A DNA stretch of 40,309 bases, from positions 1 to 40,309 of the IMG/VR virus record IMGVR_UViG_3300003691_000023. The stretch is one strand, 5' to 3'. A program made the position numbers and the translations under genes. The notes beneath the pieces were generated by a model. The model did no database searches. It was not told where the DNA came from and saw nothing but the letters and a program-made list of their open reading frames with translations. Source of the stretch: a virus. Below, in pieces: positions 34,301 to 40,309 of the stretch; position 1 is the first letter of the stretch, and every line of letters starts with the position of its first letter.

Positions 34301-36324
34301 GTTTCAAAAGTCATAATACACAAAGGGTTAACAGTAATAGGATTAACATTTGCTACACCATCTATAATATAATGTTTAATATTACTCCATATTGTTGAAT
34401 TTTCCTCATCAATTACAATATTTGATATTTTACCATTTTCAATTATTTCACCATAGAAATCTGTATCTTGACCAAAAATACCTTCTAAAATTTTTACATC
34501 AATTGTCTGTGACTTATCTACAGGAACACCACCATCAATTGTAACGTTATATGCTACTTTTAATGTACCAGATATTTCTTCAATACCAATAAGTTTTTTA
34601 CCTATTATTACTATTTTATCAGTATCTACTAATTGTAAATCATTACTAATATGATGTGCTAATTCTTGTTTTCTTCTTGCTGGAAATTTGTGATGTCTTA
34701 TTTTTTGACCTAATAATGGATATTCTGAACCTCTGCTATCATGACCCCAATAGTCACTATTGGAACTACATTCATTTCTAGATGTATAATCTCCAATTTG
34801 CATTTCCCAAAAAGCCATATCACCTTTACCATATTCATTAGGTAATGAAGCAGTATCATGTACTCTCCATTTTTCAATATCTCCTTCACCTGCAAAAGAA
34901 CTATTATCATCATTGGCTACATAGTCTCTTTCATTTTCTTTTTCAGGTCTTCCGGGTATATGATAAGCTGGTGTTTCAACCCCATCATCAAATATATAAA
35001 CAATACCAAAAGCATATACTTCACCACCCATATAACTTATTTTTTCAAAATAAGATTTTGGATTTTTTGGATCACCTAATTCATTAGAGTTATAAGTTTC
35101 TACTTGTTTAATAGTATATTGTGATGATATTTTTGATGCAAATGCTTGTAAACCACAATAATTTTTTTGAGAACTTTTTATGTTTGCTAATATTAATCTA
35201 TCTTCCGATTGTGCAATGTGTTCAGCAACTCCAATATTTGGTACATTAGGTATTATTGTTTCGATTGCTATTTCAGTGTATCTACTTTCATTACCATCAT
35301 GTACAAATTTTGTATTTCTAGTTAATATGTTACTAGATTCTAATACTCTTGTTGGTAAACCTGTATTGGAAGTTGATTCAATTACTGCAATCCTATAGTA
35401 TATGTATGATTCATTTAAGTTTCCAAGAGTTAATACAATCCTTTTATTACTAGGATTTTCACCAAAGGCATTATTCAAGAGGTCTGTAGTGTCTTCAACT
35501 TTATTTATTGAACCTTGAATACCATCATAGTTACCATTACCTATATGATTAAATATTGGAACTAATTGAGATGTAGTTAACCAAGGTGTTGAATTACCAT
35601 TTTCATCAACATATTTGATTGCAAAATTATAAGTACCTGATTTTAAACTCCCACCATCCAATACTTCAACATCATCAAATGTTGGGAAAGTAGTGGAGCT
35701 TTTTATCAATTTTAAATTTAAATATTTTATTTCATTTAAAACTAATGTTGGTGGTTGTCCGGGTCTATCATTGCTTAACCATGTATTATAACTTTCTTCC
35801 CATTCATTATATAAATCAGAATTATAGTTTTCTGAATAGTTAATAGTTTTTACATCATTAATACCATCAACCCAATAGATTGTTTTCTCACAACCATTCC
35901 TTAATCTATATTCCCCTGTTATTTGATGTTTAATATCAAACTTAAATATTGAATTATCAGCATCATATAAAAAAATATCAATACCAGTTTTAACACCCAT
36001 TTTACCAACAAAACTACTATTATTACCTGTTTGATGATTGGTAATACCAAATACTGCATGTTCATTATCATCAATGTATATTTTTCCTATTATGATAAAA
36101 TCTTTAATATTCTCATCATAATAAGCAGGATTAACATTAATAGATAATGAGTCAAATGTTGTTGTACCTTCTTCTGTAGTAATAGTATTTTTATCACCAT
36201 TACTAGATTCATTTACAGCATTTAAAGCAAATCTATATGTACCTTTTGGTTGGTTTAAAGGTGACACATCAGTATTTAAACCAACCACTGGTTTCTGGAT
36301 TGTTAAGTCGATATTTTTTTCCAT
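31357..36324 (-). CDS. Large tail protein, muzzle/tail-tube-stabilisation-like
   Basis: This 1655-residue protein begins with NTDVSPLNQPKGTYRFALNA (about 17-36). This opening is typical of the large crAss-like tail proteins called stabilisation or muzzle proteins, equivalent in place to P22 gp10. Most of the protein is beta-rich with many Tyr and Asn residues, suiting propeller-like domains. Near 960-1015 lies a long hydrophobic region (VVTIVVAAIVSVLVTIVSFG and a following Ala/Gly-rich run), unusual in a tail protein and possibly a membrane-inserting or buried segment. A cysteine-rich patch occurs near 1400 (YYSWCIPCPEGDVCYQY). It is encoded 2 bases downstream of a putative ring gene and upstream of cargo-like genes, matching tail-assembly order. 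Confidence 0.88.
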   Translation of the reverse strand: MEKNIDLTIQKPVVGLNTDVSPLNQPKGTYRFALNAVNESSNGDKNTITTEEGTTTFDSLSINVNPAYYDENIKDFIIIGKIYIDDNEHAVFGITNHQTGNNSSFVGKMGVKTGIDIFLYDADNSIFKFDIKHQITGEYRLRNGCEKTIYWVDGINDVKTINYSENYNSDLYNEWEESYNTWLSNDRPGQPPTLVLNEIKYLNLKLIKSSTTFPTFDDVEVLDGGSLKSGTYNFAIKYVDENGNSTPWLTTSQLVPIFNHIGNGNYDGIQGSINKVEDTTDLLNNAFGENPSNKRIVLTLGNLNESYIYYRIAVIESTSNTGLPTRVLESSNILTRNTKFVHDGNESRYTEIAIETIIPNVPNIGVAEHIAQSEDRLILANIKSSQKNYCGLQAFASKISSQYTIKQVETYNSNELGDPKNPKSYFEKISYMGGEVYAFGIVYIFDDGVETPAYHIPGRPEKENERDYVANDDNSSFAGEGDIEKWRVHDTASLPNEYGKGDMAFWEMQIGDYTSRNECSSNSDYWGHDSRGSEYPLLGQKIRHHKFPARRKQELAHHISNDLQLVDTDKIVIIGKKLIGIEEISGTLKVAYNVTIDGGVPVDKSQTIDVKILEGIFGQDTDFYGEIIENGKISNIVIDEENSTIWSNIKHYIIDGVANVNPITVNPLCIMTFETVRDIDSTDFGHVNLFGIEFNNIELPTGIVGYKIVRAKRDAINRTILSKGFSGLTRMNDKYLGFVNINEPFKRDDQPLKQADVSWNPLNRFFLTPENQFSNADVQPSYIKIEKLYIKTNANQGITTPISQNVDDDSTGFVFDNDGSDWVGTGRISKYETSEHPQTDINRKINPIIYLPYVSRKEGYSIDDEGTKRILYNTSLDNKVGIGRIDAKISPDDGDDNSGFKHLYYISMNVEKDIHPILDNIEYFQTKNNIQTEQSDINFGGDTFISHYFLTNGNYQGNTKGTRILDYALKVVTIVVAAIVSVLVTIVSFGSATGIAVALMAITIGALIVGGAATIVLESYTTFMEDYENTSLDKLGWDQSLDHEKNDTDDTFYNSIEHAYGMFVESDINISLRQDAIFGFTGVLTTHTASALKSYTTEKFLMWDNGKNDYKYYIIAKPEIYMINKDYQRMNEQKVWFPLPTTYDCCSDCLETFPNRVYYSEKSFLEENFDSFSNFLPLNYTTIPGEHGEVTNIFTIKNAFFAHTKSNLWFVPENIQERVTGDIVSLIGTGGFFGSTPKKIIDSNIGAAGSDQKFATIKTADGVYFIDSNEGVVYLLQFSSQAGTKLNKISDLGMSKWFKNNSNFILSDQLFKKGGKLINISNPANPNGSGFHSGYDHYNNRFLLTKKELILSEKGEANLIVIDNSNIGTSNIILPTEHCNPATSLKKLFYNNDTGEFYYSWCIPCPEGDVCYQYLVKIINPSSSDFFKHIGWTLSFSNGWISFHSYIPTTYIFDNTRLYSTYNNELAIHNVKGSYLNYYGEQQPHILDIVGISNPLETKIHDNILLQTTATKNNIDQRYTTFNKMIAYNSRQCSGELILTAIDKNPTENYMMGSVENVAGELNIKKLEKDWRINGFRDMVIDYEKPFFINDFTFKNEGIFIDKYIDESVINKNKDWSTLERFKDKYLRIRFIFDNNTDTKLTTNYVIESEQNMNS

Positions 36325-36326
36325 GA

Positions 36327-37253
36327 TTATCTTCTTGTGTTAAGAATATTTTTTACTTCCCTGTTGTTAGAATTACCAAAGTAATTATCATAAAGATTTC
36401 TTCTTGGTATTAATCTTACCATTTGATCTGCTAAGTCTTCCATTTCATCAATACCTTTTGGTATTAATTCACTATTAGATGCTTGTTTTACATACCATTC
36501 CCAATCAGACTGTGCAACATCAAGTCTACCTTTTGCACCAGTATTACCACCTAAGAATTCTCTCTTAGCATATTTCATTGAAATATATGATATAATAGCT
36601 GTAGTAAAAGAAATATTATCTGGGGTCATTGGTAAGCCTTGTTCATCTAATACATTTCTTGTGTAAGCTATTGCTACTAATCCTTTTTCAAAATTAAACC
36701 TTAATACTTTACCTTTTATAATTGAGTATTCAAATTTTAAAGTGTTGTATATACCATTTGTTCCAACATCAGAACCATCTTCTGAACAAACCAAAGTATT
36801 GAAAAAATGATGATTAGATAATCTAACTGGTTCATAATCTCTTTGGTATTGACTTGTATCTCTCCATTGATCATATTCCCATCTTAAATCATAATATGGT
36901 CTATAATAAGCCACATTATAATCATCATATGGTGCGCCATTACAGTCAATATACACAGGATAGTCAGGTTTAGAGTTATCTAATATTTCATCATTATTTG
37001 ATTTTACTGGTTCAGTATTAGATTCAAGTTTTGTATTCTTTGCTATTTGTGTTATTATATGTAAATTAGCAGGTACATCACATTGATAGTTATTAACTTT
37101 TATAAAAGCTACAGACTCTTCAGTTGCTTTTAAAGCATTAATAAATTGTAATGCTTCACCTGTCCATTCAATAATGTCAGATTCACTTACGTTCATATGT
37201 GATAAATCTCTACTTACTTTTGTAAAAATTCTTTCAATTGAAACAAATTCCAT
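36327..37253 (-). CDS. Putative tail ring/collar protein
   Basis: The 308-residue protein starts with a helical segment (FVSIERIFTKVSRDLSHM, then SESDIIEWTGEALQFINAL) typical of podophage head-tail adaptor or tail tubular A proteins (P22 gp4/T7 gp11 group). It continues with a beta-rich middle (YQCDVPANLHIITQIAKN) and returns to helices (ISFTTAIISYISMKYAKREF). Such proteins form 12-mer rings between portal and tail. The neighbours fit: a muzzle-like protein downstream and an IHF-like protein and second ring candidate upstream. The domain call rests on the helix pattern and gene order; a search would be needed to name the ring precisely. Confidence 0.85.
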   Translation of the reverse strand: MEFVSIERIFTKVSRDLSHMNVSESDIIEWTGEALQFINALKATEESVAFIKVNNYQCDVPANLHIITQIAKNTKLESNTEPVKSNNDEILDNSKPDYPVYIDCNGAPYDDYNVAYYRPYYDLRWEYDQWRDTSQYQRDYEPVRLSNHHFFNTLVCSEDGSDVGTNGIYNTLKFEYSIIKGKVLRFNFEKGLVAIAYTRNVLDEQGLPMTPDNISFTTAIISYISMKYAKREFLGGNTGAKGRLDVAQSDWEWYVKQASNSELIPKGIDEMEDLADQMVRLIPRRNLYDNYFGNSNNREVKNILNTRR

Positions 37254-37264
37254 AATATTAATTT

Positions 37265-37465
37265 TTAAAAATGATCAGCTAATGTTTTTTCAATTTCTTC
37301 TAAAGGATTTTCTTTCGAGAAATGCTTTTTTTGGTCATGAAACCACTCACCTTCTTTATTAGTACCTTCTTCTGTTCTGATGATTAAAAAACCATTTTCA
37401 ATTTCTTCAACACTGGTTCTTTTATCAATATTTTCTTTAGTTTTGTTAGTTATTTTTGTTTCCAT
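37265..37465 (-). CDS. Small conserved-looking hypothetical protein
   Basis: This 66-residue acidic protein has the layout of small phage proteins found between tail genes: a polar start, a strand pair around ENGFLIIRTEEG ... EWFHDQKKHFS and a C-terminal helix LEEIEKTLADHF. It fills the interval between two well-supported genes on the same strand, overlapping the upstream IHF-like gene by 20 bases and ending 11 bases before the ring-protein start. That tight fit argues it is real. Role unknown, possibly an assembly chaperone. Confidence 0.75.
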   Translation of the reverse strand: METKITNKTKENIDKRTSVEEIENGFLIIRTEEGTNKEGEWFHDQKKHFSKENPLEEIEKTLADHF

Positions 37466-38018
37466 GATTTTCTCTTTCTATTTTTTCAGTTCTTTTTCTT
37501 TTCTTTTCATCAATATAATATTGATTTTTATCATAATCAACAGGTTTAAATATTCTGTATTCAAAACCATCTAATATTCTTTTCCATAAACTTCTAGCAT
37601 TCTTTCTAGTTATTTTAAATACAAATAAAGATTTATTATTCATATTAGTATAAGTATTTAACCAAAAGAACTTATATCTGTTACCATTGCTATGCTCATT
37701 AAAATGATAAATTCTAGTTTTCTTCTCTTTAGCTGCAGCATCCTTTTCCCATAATGCAATTGTAGCTTTCCAATTTGTTGCAGCACCTTTTATTTTACCT
37801 TCATCATCTACTTTTATGATTTGTTTTCTTCCAGCAACTAATATTGTTCCTGTTTTAGATGGTAGATCTACTTCTTTACCATTTAATATTTTTTTTGAAA
37901 TGAATTTCATAAAACCTTCTGTGATTTTTAAATATTCATCTTTTGATATTTCAACAGGACAGTCATCTTTACTGGTGATTAATGTCTTTAATGATATTCT
38001 TCTTTTATATGTTGGCAT
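37446..38018 (-). CDS. Putative IHF/HU-like DNA-binding protein
   Basis: This 190-residue protein has a segment (about residues 24-65) in which an amphipathic helix (YLKITEGFMKFISKKIL) is followed by NGKEVDLPSKTGTILVAGRK. This is reminiscent of IHF/HU (..G..V.LP..G...) and matches the IHF-like gene reported in the structural block of crAss-like phages. The rest is strongly basic, with a Lys/Arg-rich C-terminus (DEKKRKRTEKIERENHG), suitable for nucleic-acid contact. It might organise DNA in the virion or act in tail assembly; I infer this from position between two ring candidates. Its ATG shares one base with the previous stop. Confidence 0.85.
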   Translation of the reverse strand: MPTYKRRISLKTLITSKDDCPVEISKDEYLKITEGFMKFISKKILNGKEVDLPSKTGTILVAGRKQIIKVDDEGKIKGAATNWKATIALWEKDAAAKEKKTRIYHFNEHSNGNRYKFFWLNTYTNMNNKSLFVFKITRKNARSLWKRILDGFEYRIFKPVDYDKNQYYIDEKKRKRTEKIERENHGNKNN

Positions 38019-38674
38019 TAGTTGTCAGTTGTGTCATTAGTAATATCTTCTTTCATTTTTATAAATTCACCAACTAATTCAGTTGATGTTAATCCTATAA
38101 TCCTATCAGTTAGATTAGGAGGTGTATAAAAATCAATTTGTTGGTAATTTGAAGTTTGTTCACCATTACATATTTGTGATTTGATTTCGATTTGTATAGG
38201 GTCCTCCCATACAGCACCTATTCCAAGCTTTTTTATTTTTGAATTTACAGTTTTTAAGAATCTATTTTTTAAATAATAAAATTCACTTTTACCAGTATAT
38301 TTATTTCCTGCTATATTTCTGACATCACTAAAATTGATTTTATTAAATGTAATTAATCCATCAACTGATTCCACATCTATAATATTATTATCACCAGAAA
38401 AAATAAAAACTGGTATTTTTTCTTTTGAGATAGTTGATTTACAAGTAGCACTTTTACCACATGGTAAATTAGATGCTGATGTCATATCAATATACAATGT
38501 TTGTTTTGTATAGTCATTAAAATTTCTATTTTTTCTGTAATCTTCAATTAGTATTTGCGACCTAATAGTTAATAATTTATTATAAATATGCCTACTAGAT
38601 AACCTAGAATCATCAGATTGTATACCTTTTGAATATAAACTTTGTACTCTTTGTATTACTTCACCTATTACCAT
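38018..38674 (-). CDS. Putative ring/tail-adaptor protein
   Basis: The 218-residue protein starts with helices typical of head-to-tail connector proteins (GEVIQRVQSLYSKGIQSDDS, then SSRHIYNKLLTIRSQILIED), followed by a mixed strand and helix body. The first ~50 residues resemble the start of other crAss-like ring proteins, and the gene precedes an IHF-like and another ring-like gene. A cluster LPCGKSATC (about 70-78) offers paired cysteines. The start overlaps the preceding nuclease gene by 7 bases. I am fairly sure of the coding region; the ring assignment is an inference. Confidence 0.85.
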   Translation of the reverse strand: MVIGEVIQRVQSLYSKGIQSDDSRLSSRHIYNKLLTIRSQILIEDYRKNRNFNDYTKQTLYIDMTSASNLPCGKSATCKSTISKEKIPVFIFSGDNNIIDVESVDGLITFNKINFSDVRNIAGNKYTGKSEFYYLKNRFLKTVNSKIKKLGIGAVWEDPIQIEIKSQICNGEQTSNYQQIDFYTPPNLTDRIIGLTSTELVGEFIKMKEDITNDTTDN

Positions 38675-39378
38675 TTGTGTACCTTTCTTAATGAATTAGT
38701 ATAATCTTTTAACTTATATAATTTATAACCATTATCTGTCAAATATACAATAATTCTATCTTCTATTTCAAATCCATATTCTTCTAACAATATTTGATAA
38801 AAAGATAATTGTAATGCATAATGATTATATGGCATATCAAGCAAATGTTTGTATGGAGCATACATTCTTTTACCTCTAAAATTTTTAAATAAATCTTTAT
38901 TAGTTTTGTAATCTGCTATGATTAATTTATTTGTTCTTGTATTATATAACATTATATCAGCTGTACCAGCATATCCTTTTTTTATTGAATACATTTGTAA
39001 TTCAAAACTAACAGGTATTATATAAGATGGTAAATCATTCCAATATTGAACAGCAGATCTTTCATGTCCATTAGAAGGAAGAGGTGAATTTAAAAATGTA
39101 AAGTATCTAGTAATAGAATATTCTTCACCAAAGTTATGTACATCTGTTCCAAAATCTGCTCTTTCTTTGGCATATCTTGCCCACTCATCAATAAATATTT
39201 GTGGATCAATACCTTCTCTTTTACCTTTTTTAGTAGCTATCCTAACAGTATCAAATGGTTCATAGAAATTCTTAATCATATTAGATGTAGGGGTCAGAAC
39301 TTGACCACCTACACTATAAGTATGAGTTTCATCTACAAAATTTAAATCCAAAAAACAATTTTTCAATCTTTCTTTCAT
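38668..39378 (-). CDS. RecB-like PD-(D/E)XK nuclease
   Basis: All RecB-family motifs can be read in this 236-residue protein: GTDVH with His81, Glu126 in PVSFELQMY, GTADIMLY with Asp141, ADYKTNK with Asp156 and Lys158, and the QLSFY motif with Gln190 and Tyr194. It would be an endo- or exonuclease acting on free or branched DNA ends. The length is that of a stand-alone nuclease domain. Unusually it is located among virion genes, between a putative surface protein and a ring protein, as seen in other crAss-like phages. Its job there may be DNA processing during packaging, or degrading host DNA. A hairpin precedes its start. Confidence 0.9.
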   Translation of the reverse strand: MKERLKNCFLDLNFVDETHTYSVGGQVLTPTSNMIKNFYEPFDTVRIATKKGKREGIDPQIFIDEWARYAKERADFGTDVHNFGEEYSITRYFTFLNSPLPSNGHERSAVQYWNDLPSYIIPVSFELQMYSIKKGYAGTADIMLYNTRTNKLIIADYKTNKDLFKNFRGKRMYAPYKHLLDMPYNHYALQLSFYQILLEEYGFEIEDRIIVYLTDNGYKLYKLKDYTNSLRKVHKW

Positions 39379-39400
39379 AATACAAAAATAATTAAAATTA

Positions 39401-39420
39401 TGTTCACATTAATATGAACA
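39401..39420 (-). terminator. Candidate hairpin/terminator between surface-protein and nuclease genes
   Basis: On the minus strand TGTTCA (39420-39415) pairs with TGAACA (39406-39401) over an 8-base loop TATTAATG. It is followed by TAATTTTAATTATTTTT, a broken T-rich stretch. It occupies the 47-base gap between the 212-residue protein and the nuclease gene, the longest gap on this strand. The stem is short, so it may only weaken transcription or serve as an operator. Confidence 0.45.
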
Positions 39421-39425
39421 ATAGT

Positions 39426-40064
39426 TTATTTCCATTCTCTCATAATAAGATTAGATGTCATATATTGAATTACTTCGCTTGGTCCACCTTTATTTACAAT
39501 TGATGGTACAAACATTAGGATAGAAAAGAATTCTTCCGGTGCTAAAGTAATTACACTATCTATAGATGCATATCCACCACCTATCATGAAAGATCCACCA
39601 CCTCTAATTGTTGGTATTCCTGATATAAAATTACCTATTGCAAAACCAAGAAATACTGGTTGTACAATATTGTCAGCAGCATAAGATAATTTACCAGTTA
39701 CATCGAAATGTAATTGATAATGTGTTGTCACACCTCCTACTTCTGGTCCATAAATTAAACCTGTTGCTTGATCAGGATATTTAATACCTACAGTTTTATT
39801 AGCATCAAGTTGCATAGTAGTTGATACTTTAAACCATGCATCAAAATTAGTAACTGGTATTGTTGTTCTATTTTGAGTTAAATGAATTCTAGCAACTTTT
39901 GGTTCAATTGCTGCATTTAATTGTATATCATCATTTGCTGTTTTAACCATTGGGTTACCATTCTCATCAATGTAATATATACCATGTCCTTCAGCCACAG
40001 AACCTACAGCATTCCTATTAACATAACCTTGTTCTCTTAATTTATATACTTTTGTATTTTCCAT
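39426..40064 (-). CDS. Hypothetical beta-rich virion protein
   Basis: This 212-residue protein has no recognised family. After an N-terminal region (KVYKLREQGYVNRNAVGSVA) it is rich in strands and Gly (RGGGSFMIGGGYAS near 155-168), with the composition of a jelly-roll or fibre-attached domain. There is no signal peptide. It is encoded 5 bases after the stop of the partial fibre-like gene and is followed by a hairpin, so these two may be expressed together. Head-decoration protein, fibre trimerisation part or baseplate-like protein are possible; the sequence alone does not decide. Confidence 0.82.
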   Translation of the reverse strand: MENTKVYKLREQGYVNRNAVGSVAEGHGIYYIDENGNPMVKTANDDIQLNAAIEPKVARIHLTQNRTTIPVTNFDAWFKVSTTMQLDANKTVGIKYPDQATGLIYGPEVGGVTTHYQLHFDVTGKLSYAADNIVQPVFLGFAIGNFISGIPTIRGGGSFMIGGGYASIDSVITLAPEEFFSILMFVPSIVNKGGPSEVIQYMTSNLIMREWK

Positions 40065-40069
40065 GATTA

Positions 40070-40309
40070 TTAGATTAATATTTCTGAGATTAAAACTTTT
40101 ATTTTCTTATCTGCTAATGGTGGTATTGTAAATACTACTCTAACAGTATTATTAAATTTTAAGATTTCTGCTTCTATTTCTGTATCAGGTATAGATGAAG
40201 TGCTTGAATTATCTTGTGATATTACTACATTTAGATCTCTAGTATTCCAATTATGGGTTATACCAAACTCAAATGATACCCCATCACCAATAATTGTTGA
40301 TTTTTTAGT
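40070..40309 (-). CDS. C-terminal part of a fibre- or appendage-like protein, 5' truncated
   Basis: The minus-strand frame is open from the window edge to a TAA at 40070-40072 and encodes 79 residues. The stretch IGDGVSFEFGITHNWNTRDL resembles the short domain (THNLxTRDVxVxV) that ends many phage head and tail fibre proteins. The following segments (NVVISQ, RVVFTIPPL, KIKVLISEI) fit a compact beta sandwich. The start of the gene lies right of the window. The fibre call is suggestive only. Confidence 0.72.
   Translation of the reverse strand, partial: TKKSTIIGDGVSFEFGITHNWNTRDLNVVISQDNSSTSSIPDTEIEAEILKFNNTVRVVFTIPPLADKKIKVLISEILI

Noticed and set aside
10605-40309. Stop-codon reassignment as in some crAss-like phages
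   Set aside because: Very long ORFs are intact under the standard code and TGA ends several genes at sensible overlaps, so no recoding is needed.

Overview
The window looks like part of a crAss-like phage (order Crassvirales) genome, or a close relative, infecting a Bacteroidota host. The evidence is the strong AT bias, A-rich upstream regions that almost never carry a Shine-Dalgarno sequence, two convergent gene blocks meeting at one bidirectional terminator, and a set of giant virion genes. One of these encodes a DxDxD-type RNA polymerase signature and a HExxH metalloprotease signature in a single 4377-residue protein. TGA and TAG both serve as normal stops, so no stop-codon reassignment is visible. 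No tRNA or CRISPR array was seen. Terminase, portal and major capsid genes are not here and probably lie beyond the right edge.

Left block, plus strand, 1-10540. The first ~577 bases are the 3' part of a group I intron. It carries a GIY-YIG/NUMOD homing endonuclease and interrupts an unrecognised gene whose 3' exon ends at 808. A small HTH protein, a probable replication or ssDNA-binding protein and a DnaG-type Toprim primase follow. Next comes the most unusual part of the window: a ubiquitin-like conjugation cassette. It has a 77-residue ubiquitin-like domain ending in Gly and fused to a Lys/Glu-rich tail (3136-3996), a perfect terminator hairpin, an E2-like or degenerate JAB protein (4070-5161), an intact JAMM isopeptidase (5154-6263), an E1/ThiF adenylating enzyme (6260-6934) and an unknown acidic protein with a 51-bp duplication (6924-8156). 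The last four genes overlap and look translationally coupled. The block ends with two PD-(D/E)XK nucleases and two small unknown proteins.

Right block, minus strand, 10605-40309, read from right to left. It contains a partial fibre-like protein, a small predicted surface protein, a RecB-like nuclease, a putative ring/collar protein, an IHF-like protein, a 66-residue protein, a second putative ring protein, a 1655-residue muzzle/tail-tube-like protein, two putative cargo proteins, the 4377-residue polymerase-protease protein and a 1547-residue protein with hydrophobic segments. Genes are nearly contiguous, suggesting a long late transcript. By analogy with crAss-like virions, the large proteins are packaged and injected with the DNA so that the virion polymerase can transcribe early genes.

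Most functional names rest on motifs read by eye and on recognised gene order, not on searches. The E1 and JAMM calls, the RecB-like nuclease, the intron core and the terminators are the firmest. The ubiquitin-like, E2-like, ring, IHF and cargo assignments are inferences.
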